Positions 23,862 through 36,000 of a stretch of 64,000 nucleotides of DNA are shown piece by piece. The notes under the pieces were generated by a model. That model was not told where the DNA came from, did not search any database, and saw only the letters and a list, made by a program, of their open reading frames with translations. Position numbers and translations under genes: made by a program. The stretch's first letter is position 1; each line of letters opens with the position of its first letter. The stretch is from Marsupella aquatica. Lineage: Eukaryota; Marchantiophyta. The stretch lies in assembly GCA_973895155.1 (NCBI GenBank), contig OZ316892.1, positions 7,688,001 to 7,752,000 on the forward strand, read 5' to 3'.

Positions 23862-24216
23862 TGTGGTTGAGTAAGTGACTTACACTCATAAGACAGCATG
23901 CACATGTGCAATGTCTCGACAAACACACAAATAGTCGATACAAGAGAGACACGACTCACCTCACCAGAGGTACGTCCAAGGGAAAACACAAGAAAACTTT
24001 ATTGAACTCTAAACCCTTCGGCCATGTCAAATCTCCACAGACTAATCTCTCTCTACCATTCAACTGACTCCGTAACACTGAATCTAGTTCTATTCACTAA
24101 CTAAGTCCTGCAAGTGAATATAATAGTAGCACATCTAACCATAACCAAGTGTGTGAGTACGGTTTAACTAGTTGGATTTATATAGGAAGTTTAGACCTAA
24201 AAGTAAATGCCTAACA
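23862..24216 (-). mobile_element. Copia-type solo LTR, copy A
   Basis: Minus-strand sense. The 5' terminus is TGTTAG (24216). Downstream come 'atagaactagattcagtgttacgga', 'ggccgaagggtttagagttcaataaag' and the typical Ty1/copia U5 string CTTGTGTTTTCCCTTGGACGTA followed by 'ggtgaggtgagtcgtg'. It matches copies at 25105, 27762 and about 32010. No internal domain or second LTR lies next to it, so it is a solo LTR. The left boundary is approximate and no perfect target duplication was found. Confidence 0.75.
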
Positions 24217-24689
24217 AATGTCCTACAGTAGTTAGAGGGCCAGAATTGGCTTCAGCCTCTTTTCCATTTTCTAACCAAACAATCACCCACTTTTGCAGGG
24301 ATCATTTATTATAGTGTTGGACAGGACATAATTAATTTCTCTAGTTCCTCACATGCTTTACTTTAATTCAGAAAATTGAGCAAAGCAAAATAATTCACTT
24401 TGATCACAAGTGGGATCAAAAGAGCCAAAAAGCCCAAGAGTTCCACAGAACAGCACATGAACACAAACCCTATCTAGCCAAAAACTGGCCTGGTACACCC
24501 TCAGAATTAAACCGCACATGAGGGTCACAATGAGTAATTTGTCTAGAGGCCATATTAAGGCCAACAGCCTTGGCAACTATGCGTATGATTGAACTATGTA
24601 GCCTCAGCAAAGAAAAACCAAGTCTAGAGTCTGGACCTTCCTATACAAAGAGAGTATAATATTTTTATTTTTATTTTATTTTTAAAATT
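24217..24689. other. Intergenic DNA between LTR copy A and LINE remnant
   Basis: Nothing recognised. Confidence 0.35.
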
Positions 24690-26762
24690 CAAGATGGCAG
24701 GTTGGTCCTGCTGAAGCATGTCCTTCGGGCAATTCCTGTCTACCATCTTATGCTTTTCAATACTCAAAAGACAGGGTATTAGCAATTAGAACGGGTTTGT
24801 CGCACCTTCTTGTGGTGCCACAATTCGGACGGTGCCCTCAAAAAAGTTTTGGTTGCTTGAGACACTATTACTAGACCGTATGAAGATGGGGGATTGGCCA
24901 TCCGATCGTTTGAGCTTCAATCCCACGTGTGTAAGATGAGGAGTAGATCACTAAGCTCATCACTGGTTTTGACACTGCTTGGGTGAGCATGGCTAGGTCA
25001 TTGATCACACTCACAGCTCAGACAGGGCCTCATTGTAAGGAGAGGAAACTTTGGGACCCTACTGATCTTCTCCTACTCTCCCCTAGCTTGAAGGTAGTGT
25101 ATGCTGTTAAGTATAGACGACATTCGTAACGGCAAGCCCATGAACCATCCAACGCACAATAGTCGACATAGAGAGGTACGTGGTTCACCTCCACATGAGA
25201 CTACGTCCACGGGAACACACAAGAGCTTTATTGCACTCTAGGCCGACCGGCCATACCAAACATCCACAGCACAAGCTCTCCCTATCTCTCAACTAGCTCC
25301 GTAACAATGAGCCTAAGTTCCACCAGGGTCTGGCATCAGCCCTGGCTATATGCACAATAGCACTACCGCTAACATTAGCTAAGTCCTAACCTGAGTTAGA
25401 CTAATTGTGGTTAGCTCATGAGTCACAAGACTAGAGCAATATCTAACATATGCACCTACCCTCAGCTGTCTACTTAGGGGTTGGGAGCTCTCCCATTGTC
25501 ATCTCCACTTTATCACAGCTGCTGGGCAAATTCCTTGTTCCATCTCAATTGCACAATTTCTCTTCCTTATGGAGCAGCAGCTGATTGTCACAGACACTGA
25601 GATGCGTGATGGTATGAGTTTTCTTGCAACCAGCAAGGTTTTTACTATGGAAGACCTCTCCACACTTGGGCATGGCTGGAAAACTGCAGAACAGGTTCAA
25701 GATTTGTTTTGATTGACACGACATATTGCTACCCAACTTCTTCCACAAATCCTTGGTCTTTTGAACTCCTCCAAGGGGCCAACAATGGGGAGACTCCTGG
25801 CTTGCATTTGAGGGGTGGGTATGGAAATGGCCTAATGGCATGAAGAGAGGGTGACACCTTACTACCAAGACGTGGGCAGAAATGGTGCAACCACAATTTA
25901 CCCCCATGGCCCAACTCAACCATAGGTGGTTCTCTCTTGACACACAATAACTCTGGAGGAGCCGGTGGACACATCTATGGAAAGGTTGAACTTCACCTAG
26001 TGTTAAACTAGTGTTTTGGAAGGTGCTCCATGCAGGGTTTTCTCCAATTTGCGGGCTTTGAAATGGACGGTGAGTGATGGCCATTGCACTGCCTGCCAAG
26101 GACACATGGAGACCATTGAGCATATGTTCTACAATTGTCCTAGGCTGTCGTCTTGTTGGACTCATCTTGAGATCATTGCTATTGGCACCAGTCTGAACAA
26201 GGCTGCTGGATGCTTTTTCTTTGGTAAGATTGACACTGCTATTAGGTCCCAAAAGTGCAACCCTGGCTTCCTTCTCCTCATCCATGAGATGCTTAGCACC
26301 ATCTGGGTTGAGCAACAACAACGTATCATGCTACCTCTACCAGGCTTCCATTGCACATCATCCTCAATGGTGCTGCTGTTCAGTTCATGCTACCCTTCAG
26401 CGGACTCATAGTGTGCATAAGGTTAGACGATTACATCAGACCCTTCTTGAACTCATTGAATTGACTGCTTGGCGTTCTACCGGCACTAGTCATGCATAGC
26501 TTAGGTCTTTACTGTTAGAGCCATGTTCATTCCAGTGTTGAGGCCCCCCTTTGCCAGGCAATGCCTTGTTTGTGTATTCATTGTGTAGCTTAGATTTTTT
26601 GTTCTTTCTCCTTGTGTACTGTTGGGGTGGTTGTTGGCATTTTGTCACCGTTTGAGGTGTGTGTGGCCCTCTGTGTGTTTTGATGTCTGCCTTGCTGGTC
26701 TTTGCCGCGGTGGCTTTTCTAATAAACTTGTATTTCCTCAAAAATAAATAAATAAATAAATA
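24690..26762 (+). mobile_element. L1-like LINE 3' half, decayed, interrupted by a solo LTR
   Basis: At 24690-25104 the plus strand, read across frames, gives the plant L1 signature LKHVLRAIPVYHLMLF, then VCRTFLWC and KKVLVAWDTITRPYEDGGLAIRSFELQSH. After the LTR at 25105-25448 the element resumes with a TWAEMVQPQF / HRWFSLDTQ region and a zinc-knuckle (zf-RVT) CTACQGHMETIEHMFYNC at about 26083-26140, ending W..LEIIAIG. The 3' terminus is an (AAAT)n tail at 26740-26762. Stops and shifts show it is dead. This family is distinct from the LINE at 8.7-11.75 kb (different C-terminal finger and tail). Confidence 0.8.
25105..25448 (-). mobile_element. Copia-type solo LTR, copy B, nested in LINE
   Basis: 344 bp bounded on the plus strand by TGTTAA...CTAACA and flanked by perfect 5-bp target duplications TATGC (25100-25104, 25449-25453). 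Sense is minus: TGTTAGATATTG..., AATAAAGCTCTTGTGTGTTC, CCGTGGACGTAG, GGTGAACCACGTA. This is the classical copia R/U5 layout with a poly(A) signal. It sits inside the LINE at 24690-26762, so it inserted later. A solo LTR arises by recombination between the two LTRs of a full element. Confidence 0.92.
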
Positions 26763-27761
26763 TTTTTTTATTAAACTCAAAGCCCTTTAATTTTTACTTT
26801 CTTATTAAAAGGCTCTTTTGAGGATGGAACATCACGTTTCATAAGACGGTTGGATGGAACTTGCATGGACCATTATGAAACATTTTGTTTAATCAAATAG
26901 CATTTGTTCTTTCTATAAATTAATGCTCACTGTTTATAGGGAAGGTGCCTGGTCCATTGGAGTCCTGCAGCCCAATGTTATGGTCCATCAATTAACTTCA
27001 CAAGTGGGACTTTGGATTTTATAACTCTTAGTTGATCTACAGGGTAGCTTATATTGACCAGTTTCTAAATAGATAGCCAGGCAGTGTCTGTAAAATAGGG
27101 GGTCATCTGTACAGAAATACTTTCCAATGCTTTTGTCCCCATCAAACTAACTTGCATTCCAATGTACAACTTACCTAGGGGGGTAATTGGCTTCCCCCCT
27201 TTGTCTAGAAGAAAAACAAATAAGCCAACTTTGCCATCCTTCAACTCCATCAGCAGTCAACTTGGCAACCTATATATAACATCTAGAAATCGTGCTTGGT
27301 GACCCACTACCACCTGAGCTGAATTCACTCTAGCACTGGTGAGAATGGCTTAGGGGTTGCGCTATTTGGAGTCTGTGGGTGAATCGCAATGAGGTCTCTA
27401 CCCTCGCATTTAACTTCACTATTGTTGTTAGATATTGGACCATCATCCAGGATTACATATATATTGTAGGCAAGCTACTGCTCTCCAAATTGTCTACTGC
27501 TATCTTAAGTACAGAAATGTGGATGACTACTTGCTGTTTTGGAACTCAATTGGGCCCATCCCCACTTAGTCCCGTAGGGCTGCATCACATGTCCTTCATC
27601 TGGCTGTGTACTCACAATACATCCTCAATCCTGCCCTGGTGTGTGCCAGGTTGGTGTTTTTTGGGTTTCCTGACTCTGTTTTTACCCCCTACCATAACTA
27701 TTGTCAGAGAATGGTGATGTGCAAGCAGGTTGTTGAGTTGTTGTTTCCACTTGAGTTGCTT
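26763..27761. other. Intergenic DNA, nothing recognised
   Basis: No gene seen. Short frames at 27.07-27.25 kb (minus) and 27.38-27.72 kb (plus) lack recognisable domains. Confidence 0.35.
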
Positions 27762-28109
27762 TGTTAGACATTTACGCTTAGGTCTAGAGTTACTATGTAA
27801 CCATAGTTAGGTGCCAGGTTACAGTTAGATGTGCTACTACTAAATACATACACAAGCAGAATGTTGTTAGTGAGTGGAACTTAGGCTCGTTGTTATGGAC
27901 CTTGTTGGGAGATAAGAAGAGTTGTGTGTGTGGAGACTCGTTATGGACGACGGGCTTAGAGTTTAGTAAAGTTCTCTTGTGTGTTCCCATGGACGAAGCC
28001 TCTAGTGAGGTGAAGCACATATCTTTTGTGTTGAATACTTTGGTGTTTGTTTGATGTTACACATGTGCATGATGTCTATGAGTAGTGATTGTTTAGTACT
28101 CAACTTACA
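27762..28109 (+). mobile_element. Copia-type solo LTR, copy C
   Basis: 348 bp from TGTTAGACATTTAC to CTCAACTTACA, flanked by perfect 5-bp target duplications TGCTT (27757-27761, 28110-28114). It carries the family core 'ggaacttaggctcgttgttatgga', 'cttagagtttagtaaagttctcttgtgtgttcccatggac' in pieces, and GGTGAAGCACATA. Plus-strand sense. Confidence 0.92.
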
Positions 28110-28114
28110 TGCTT

Positions 28115-28549
28115 GTTATGTTGGGTTGTAAACTTTTACCTCGCAAAAATTTGGATCCCACAATAAACAGTGTGTTACTAACACTAACTCCATATATATT
28201 AACAGGAATACAAAGTATGGAAATCAGTTCACATTATTTGTGGTCTGAAGGTTGGTACCAAAAGTGTTGTATGAATTTTGGTTTCAATTTTGAAGACACT
28301 ATTTGGGTTTGGAAAAAATAATGTGAGCTGAAACAGTTATGGAGAAAATTAATTTTTGGATAATAACACAAATGTAACTAACCTATCATATTCACATTAT
28401 GTATTTGAGTTTTAACGAGAATATTTCACAATTCTGTTAGTATGTTACTCTCACATTCCACTTGAGAAACATGCATTTGTACCTTGCAAGTATCACACTT
28501 GCAAGAGAGAGACTGGGGGTCTCACTATATGAAGGTCTTCCCATCACCT
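28115..28549. other. Intergenic DNA
   Basis: Nothing recognised. Confidence 0.3.
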
Positions 28550-28745
28550 GCAAAGTTTTTAGGTCTCAAACCCCCTAAAATGTAAGATTTTTAAAAAAAA
28601 TCAACCTCTATAAAGTTGGAATATTCTAAAAATTGATTAAAAACATCTAATGTTCTTATAAGTCTCAAAAATGAATTTAAGAAACCCACTTGTTCTTCTG
28701 AGAAAATTCTTAAGTCTTCCTTTAGAACCAATAAAATGACCCTAC
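28550..28745 (-). repeat. AT-rich dispersed repeat, copy 2 (diverged, shorter)
   Basis: Same orientation as the 52470-52765 copy: 'cctctataaagttggaatattctaa', 'atgttcttataagtctcaaaaatgaattta'. Divergence is greater than between the other two copies. Confidence 0.45.
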
Positions 28746-28796
28746 CCGTTGTTGCATGTGATGTACCATTTTTGTGGAAGTGACACCCCCGAGGAA

Positions 28797-29040
28797 AAAT
28801 ATACACATATTTTTTACAGAAAAAGGCCAAATAGAGTACAAAAGAATAAACAAGAGAGGTCCCAAGTGGACAAAACCAAATGCAAAAGAAGTGAGCAAAA
28901 GGAAACCCTAAAAACCAAGAAAGAGGAACTAAAAGAAGTGAGCAAAAGGAAACCCCTAAAAACCAAGAAAGAGGAACTAAAACTACCGCAAATGGACCGA
29001 GGTCCTCATCATACCTAGCAAATGTGGCAACAAGCTAGTG
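28797..29040 (-). mobile_element. 3'-UTR-only copy of the 8.7-kb LINE family
   Basis: Nearly identical to 8752-8993, including the 49-bp double unit. Homology ends exactly where the ORF stop codon lies in the longer copy (CACTAG on the minus strand). Candidate 8-bp target duplications CCCGAGGA lie at 28788-28795 and 29047-29054, with six extra bases at the 5' side. This looks like a severely 5'-truncated LINE insertion. Confidence 0.85.
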
Positions 29041-29054
29041 AGGACTCCCGAGGA

Positions 29055-31115
29055 GAGAGATGAATGAGTCTTGCTTTTGTACCTTGCAACTACTTTAGAG
29101 GTATTCTATGTCAATGTGAGCAAACGGGAATTTTGGTAGTGAGAAAAGTGTTGTTAGCAAGTCACTAGTGGTTTTAATCACTTTTGATTTTAGCTGCCTT
29201 TAAATTTTTTTAGAGTTTTTTTAAGACTCTAGATGGCTAGCAAGTTTGCTAGCTGAAAGAGGAGTCCCCAAAATGGATATAACCAACCAGGTTGTTGTTA
29301 GCAAGGTGGTTGGATACAGAAAAATAATGGTCATATGAGTACAAAAATTGCTCGTGCCAGGATTGAAATGTTTTACTGTTTCCTCACACGTTACAATGAC
29401 TCCCAAGTAAAGTGTTATTTGAGCTCCAAAACGTCTCTAATCACAGATTACTGTTACTCACATTATATACATAGTAGCACTAACTTTTGTAAAATGTATA
29501 GGTCATTCTCACTTCCCACCCCTTTGTATGGGTTATCTCTCACATTCCACTTGAGAGACTTGCTTTTGTACCTTGCAATCTATTGAATAAAGTGCAGTCG
29601 AAAATAAGATAAGAGCCTATGGGAAGGTCCAGTACTTCTGGACTGAGATTTATGGGGTACCTAAAGGTAGGTTGAAAGTGGAATTTGAAATAAGCATATT
29701 TATGAGCAAGGCTTATACATTCGAGCTAATATTTAGACATTGAATCTAATATTACTCTTAATAAAGAGATCCTTTTTGTGCCCAAAAACAAAGGAATGCA
29801 GCCCATTAGGGGCAACAAGAACGTATTTTGATTGTCTGATAAGTTCATATCACTGTGCTGCCCGATGGCAATATTTAGAGGATACAATCCATCGTCCAAA
29901 GCAGTAACTGTAGATACTCACATTCTCTCATAAGGGGGATGAGCCTGGACTCGATTGGATATCATACATATATGGGGCCCACAACCACAGCACAATTTTC
30001 ACGCTTTCAGTTCGTTATCCACGTTCACAGTCGATCATAAACTTTGTTGAGATTGTTTATTAACAATATATACATAAGAAACATATACCACCGACAAAAC
30101 AGAAAAGACATAAAAACACGTACAAGATTTTGAGCTTTAGCTAGTAGTCCTGAGCTTTAGATGACTTTTCAGTTTGTTGCTGGCCTTTAGTTCTTTGTCA
30201 TAGTATGGGACTCTCTTGGCTTTTTGGATTTCTGGTCTTTAGGGGTTGTCCCATTGTTTCCAACCCTTGTGGGGTCTCTTGTCTTTGGGATCATGTCTCC
30301 TGGTTGGATGTTGTTTGTTCTGTGCCAGCGTGTTATATATTGAGCTAGACTCTATTGAGTAAATCTTGGCTCTGCCATTCTTTGAAATATCGGAAAGATA
30401 TACCACACAATTAATTTTGAATAAAGGCCAAAATAGTTACCACAGAAATCATGAGTCTAGAATGGACAAGGAAATCCTCAAATAAAAACAAAGGCCAAAA
30501 AATGTAAGCAATGAGAGATGGGTTTTTTGTTAGAAGTGATTTGGAAATTTCCAATGAGTCTAATATCTCTATTTTTCATGAGAAAAAGAGACTTATAAAT
30601 TTCTAAAGATGACTCCGTAATGCTCACTCTCACACTTTGTGCTTTCAAGGGCATTCACTGTCTCCCTTGATGTTTTCTGGAGTCTGAGTTTTTGGGGTTT
30701 GTTTGAGACTGCTTGGAAAGATTTTCACTCAGAATTGAGAGCTTACAAATTTCCTAAGATGACTGTCCAATGTCTAGCCACATTCTCCCTACGTCCGTTT
30801 AATATGTACTGTATGAGCAGATAAGAGGATTTCCCTGCAGTTACTCCTCCAGGTTGCAAAAGTATATCCAAGCCTTTTAGCAAAGGTGGAGGTATCATGG
30901 ATTCTGGAGAAACCCATGAGAGGTCCTCCACAAACTACAGTTGGTGACCTTCCACAAACAAAGAAGAATGGAAAAGGTGAAGTAGGAGACGGAAAACGTG
31001 GAGTAGGTGAAGTTGGAGAAGCCTCGTTTACATGGTCATAAATGGAGTTCATTCTTGTTCATGTGAAAGGTCATGAAGCACTTACCACCTTCCCTACATA
31101 ACCTCCTCCCTAAAC

Positions 31116-31118
<3 letters not shown>
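29055..31118. other. Long intergenic stretch, no gene
   Basis: No supported gene on either strand. A LINE-3'-UTR-like region is present at about 30130-30390 ('gtctcttgtctttgggatcatgtctcctgg', 'tatattgagctagactc'), related to 14600-14812 and 34780-35040. Confidence 0.4.

Positions 31119-31162
<44 letters not shown>
31119..31162. repeat. (AT)22 microsatellite
   Basis: 44 bp of uninterrupted AT dinucleotide. Confidence 0.97.
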
Positions 31163-31164
<2 letters not shown>

Positions 31165-32009
31165 CCTACCCTGTAAAAAGCTTAACATAATATCCTACTG
31201 TAGATTCCCCATGCTAAAGATCATGTTTCCTTTGACACTAGAATTGAATGAGGAGTGCGGAAGAATATTTTGAAAAAGTCAGAAATGTGATATCAACCAA
31301 CTCTTGTGACCAAACCAGGGATATTAGTTAATATTCGCCCTCAAGGTGCACACCTCCCAATGAACTCAAGTGCATTATCATGCTAACGAATCTTACAGAC
31401 ACTGTAGAATTGGGTAAGAGGAAGACTTAGAAAGTAGATTCCTTCTCCAGTGTTTCAACTTATCTATTTGCTGAACAATTATTCGTATTTGTTCACACAA
31501 CATCACCCTCACAAGTGGGCCCAATATTCCAATGACTTTGAACGAGTTTGAATTGGAGCAAAGCATCTTAAAAAATAATTAGTAGGTAAAGAAACTATTT
31601 AGGGTGCCTACATGATATGCGCAAAAACCCTAGTTCACTCTTCCTCCGCCAAACAATTTAAAAGTCCTTAACGAATTATGAAAAACCTTCATTCAGAAGA
31701 GTGTAATGGAGGGATGTTGTTCATTGAAATTAAAGGATAAGGTGCACCTTAAGTTTCATTTTTCTACAAGTAAACTCCCTGCTCAACTTGTCTTTTCTTT
31801 ACCAATCAGCAGGTTCAATGGAATAGAAAAAGGAGAAATACAACCTCTGCACGTGGTGCACATCCGACAACACTGGGTAAGGAACCAAATATAACCACAA
31901 CAAGACTAACCCTTACCCCTCATGCACTCTTTCACCCAAGGACAGTGCAAACATCTGAGACCGACATCTGAAAAAAAGAAGACAACAGCCAAACAATATA
32001 AGTTTGAGT
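31163..32009. other. Intergenic DNA
   Basis: Nothing recognised. Confidence 0.3.
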
Positions 32010-32360
32010 GTCTGGTTTATTAATATTAACCAAGGACTTGAGCTCTTGGTTTTAGAGTCACTCCGTACTCGTAGTTAGTCTAATTATAGTCAAATATACT
32101 TGATTCTGGTTACATGTGCCACTCACAAGCAAGACTTAGCTTATGAATGGAGCTTAGGTTCATTGTAAGTTGGAGAGATATGGAAAGATAAGTCTGTGAA
32201 GGCTTGGTATGGTGGAGGTGCCTATATAACAAAACTCTCTTGTGTGTTTACATGGTCATAACCTAGATGGTGAGGTGAACCATATATTTATTGTGTTAAC
32301 TATTGTGTGTTTATTCGATATTGCACAGTACATGTTATCTTTGACTAAAGGTAGTTTATG
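32010..32360 (+). mobile_element. Copia-type solo LTR, copy D (diverged)
   Basis: Plus-strand sense. Core features are shared with copies A-C: 'atggagcttaggttcattgtaagttggaga', 'aactctcttgtgtgtttacatgg', 'ggtgaggtgaaccatata', 'attgtgtgtttattcgatattgcac'. Ends are approximate and no duplication was found. Confidence 0.7.
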
Positions 32361-32378
32361 AACATAAATTTATTACTG

Positions 32379-32450
32379 ACATATCTTGAACCATGTTCCA
32401 TTATGAACAAGTTTATCAACATATCTTGAACCATGTTCCATGATGAACAT
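32379..32450. repeat. 40-bp tandem duplication
   Basis: Units starting at 32379 and 32419 share ACATATCTTGAACCATGTTC. Confidence 0.85.
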
Positions 32451-32589
32451 GCTGTAACGCAAGATCCTGCCAAACTATCAAGTGTGGCAAAGTGATAGTG
32501 TGGGAAAACTGAAAATTGGCCTGGCAATGCTGGTGGTCTGGCATTTATAGGTCATTAGCCCTGAATGCCCAAGAGTTGCTCATAGATAG

Positions 32590-33060
32590 GCCAGGTTTAC
32601 CTGATGGGCAAGTTTACGGCTTGCCGGGCACGTAAAACCTCAAATGATGGTCCCATTGACATACATTCTTTGATATTTCCCCGGACTCCCGACCCAACCC
32701 AGCTCCCGACCCGCCCGGGACCCTGCCCCAGCCCACCCAAACCCTGCCCAGACCTGGCCTCCTGAACCTCTCCCCGGCCTCCCGGACCGTTCCCGAATCC
32801 CTCCCCAACCTCCCGAACGCCTCCCGAAATACCTCCCCGGCCACGGAACTCCTCCCAAACCTGGCCTCCCGAACCCTTCCCCGGCCTCCCGAACCCATCC
32901 CGTTCCACGACTCCGGGAGACCGAGCAACCGGTTTATGGATATATGGGCAAAATCCCCCAGTTTGACGTGCAAGGTCAAACCGGGTAGATAGGCGAGTTT
33001 CGTTGTGTCCGTTTCAAGCCTCACCCTCAACATACCGATGCTTGCTTTGGTCACAACTTA
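32590..33060 (-). repeat. C-rich (Pro/Gly-like) minisatellite region
   Basis: On the plus strand a CCTCCCGAACC-type unit is repeated irregularly from about 32685 to 32915. Its flanks ('acgtgcccggcaagccgtaaacttg' on the minus strand) resemble 56195-56230, and the G-rich block at 56040-56160 is similar. The Gly-rich open frames on the minus strand are by-products. Probably two copies of one dispersed element. Confidence 0.45.
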
Positions 33061-36000
33061 GAGCTTGCACTCTAGACGGTAGGAACCTGTTAATTACTCA
33101 TGTATTATATACATTATCAAATTTCTTAGTAAATCCAGAGCAAAGAACGTTGTGGGGGAAATTTCGAGGCAATTTAACATGTTCGAGCCAATCCATAGTA
33201 CATCACGGACAACATGCCACTCAATCCGAACATAGCTCTCGTAAAATATATAAAAATAGAAAACTTAAATTCAAATGAAAACAACAAAGTACACAATCTT
33301 GATCAGATAATTAAGCAATTATCCAAAACGAGCACAGTACTTATTATTAAGAGATCACCTGCCGTATCATGATTAGACGTAAATTAAAAAATCAATTTAT
33401 CCGACCGCTTAAAACGGGTTGTCCTATTTCTTGGAAGCAGGGCCACAGTTACTAAGTTGGTATGTCAGATCCGTCAGGAGGCAGACAGACATGATCGGGC
33501 AGGCGAGCTGGGCACGGACGGCACCGTGTGATTGGTGACTGATCATTCCGTATCTACGGCCTCAACATCGCCCATAAATGGAGCGCATGACCTTTACCGT
33601 CGATTGAGGATAAGCCGGGCGGCGTGGCCTACTGCCCCATCTTATCCACAGCAGCCCTCCACGAATCGTGAGCCAGGCCCCATATGCGCGTCGGATCTTT
33701 CGCCATCTGACGTTCACGAATATCTCTCCTCCGGCCCGCCTATCCCCCGGATACCCAGATGATTCCGAGGATCCACAGTCTATCCACAAGAGATCGCAAT
33801 AGTCCAACAGATCGGAAGTCTGAGGGAGACTTCCGCAGCCTGCGGCTGCCCCTGCCCGAGCAGCCCGACATTCATTCATTCCTTATCTGCTTTATTTTAT
33901 TCTATAATGTACGGTACTCTGGAGTGTGTGGATGTTGGTGATGTGGCAGTTGGTATGACACGTGTGATGTAAAGACTGTAACACCGTGAATTTGAGTGAA
34001 TCTGAGTTACGTACCCGTATACAGGTATACTACTGATCACACTGGAAAGGTGGGATGTCATCGGAGCTTATCGGCCATTTTACAGAATTCTCTTACAAAA
34101 GTCTTCGCCACTTTTGACAAAAAATTGGTGGGTTTTATGGCCAGATTTGGAGACCCATTAGCCAGAATTTATCAGTCACCCTTAAATTTAGGAATATCTG
34201 ATGTCCCAGAGTAGTCTCTAAAAATCACGTAAGGAATATCTCCTTGTATCTTCTCTTTCTCACTGGGTGCAGCCACTCGCCAAACTGTCTAACAAAGAAA
34301 AACTGGAGCACGTCACTCCTTTGTTGTGTGATTTGATGACAAGGGATTATAACACTGCACCCTTTAAGTACATTCTTACATATATTGCCATGCAATAGTC
34401 ATGAGTTGATGAGTTGCTTTGACATAATTATGACCCTACCATAAGAGCTTTTGAGGTTTTGCCAAAACACCTGGCTCGCAATGATGAGATCACAACCGTC
34501 AATGTGACACACTGCAATGAATGTCTCGAGAATATTACAAGTATGTCCCTAAAAAGGCTGACTTGCCAGTGTTTATATCACTTTTGATATAGTCATAGTG
34601 ATGATAAAGTGTAGAGAAAGCCTTCCTCTTTCCAGTGTTTCGCCACTTGTGTCGGTCTTCGCCCTCCTTTTAGCTTCTGCGCTTTTTTTAAGAGCACTGC
34701 GGTATAAATGTTAAAGGGGGAAAAAAGTGCAGGGAAAGGTTTAAGAACTCTTTCACTATGGAGCGTTACTAGGCTTGTTCAATGCTCAGTAATGATTTAT
34801 TCCTTTTGCTGACTAGCTAGGGTACTTTTTGGCTCTTTGGTCCTCTTGGGGTTTTCACTTCCTTGACACTCTTTATTGGCCCTCCTGTCTTTGGGGCTTT
34901 TGGGCTCTTTGGTCGTCCTGGATAATTTCATTGTTTGCCCCTTGTTCATTGTGTCTCTTGTCTCCATGATTGACATTTTTTGTTAATTGCAGTTTGATAT
35001 ATACACTTGACTACGGTGTAAATTTTTGAAATGAAACTGATATTTTATTTTACTCCTACTTGAGGAATGGTTGCTATACAGAACCTCATGGTAGTAGTTT
35101 AAGTTTAGAGAACACCCTAGGGTATACTATAGTTATACATACAGTGGCTGAAGCTGTGACAAGAGTGACTACCGTGTCTATCATCCTCCACACTCATGCA
35201 GAATTCTAATATGAATTCATGGCACTTAATCATAAAAAGAATCTGCTACTTGTTGACATTGTAAGCTACTCTAGTCAATATGATGTGCTACCCTCGTTCA
35301 GATAAACTATTTTCGTAGTGGCAAAATTTGGCGGAATTCCCCAAAATAAAAAATAACAAATAGCCAAAATACCCATGCTTCCACGATTCACTTTCGGACT
35401 TAACCAAGAACCCCATTTAGCTAAAATGTGAGTGCTATCTTTAGAGCTACTGTAGGTAATATAAATGTAAACTAGATGTACAAAACTTAGATGAAAAATA
35501 TTCATAGCATCTTTCCATTCACACAAGGCGAAGTTCGCCGTCCCGACCAAAGCCAGAAGACCTAAAAACTTACCCAACTTAAGATCCACCAGGCGGTATG
35601 CTATACGCCGGTGCTTAACTAGCGATACACACAAGATGGGAGTCCGACCGTTCCCGTCGAATGGGATTTTAACGAGAAAAGGACAGCCGAGATTTACTTT
35701 GACAGTTGGTCGGCAGAAGTAAGCTGCTGTCGTGTTGGAGAGAGACAAGAGATAAGGATAGGGTAAGGGTTAAAAGACAATCACCGCGAGGCCCAAAGTC
35801 CCAAACACTGCCGGGCAGGTGGTCGGGCAGGCGGGCGGGTTGGGCAGGTGACGGCAACCTGGGCAGGACGGTATAGTCAAACGAAAGACGGGATACCGGA
35901 TATACCACCGACTTTTCTTTGAATGCCTGACCGGAGCGCCCGACGTTTCCATTTCATTTTGGTTTGATGAGTGTGTAAAGTCTAGTATAATAATTAGCAA

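Noticed and set aside
25545-26321. 258-codon minus-strand frame
   Set aside because: It is antisense to the plus-strand LINE zf-RVT region and has no recognisable content of its own.
32597-33054. Gly-rich minus-strand proteins
   Set aside because: Translations of a C-rich minisatellite, open in three frames at once.
35275-35748. 157-codon minus-strand frame
   Set aside because: No recognisable family, no supporting exon structure or regulatory context.
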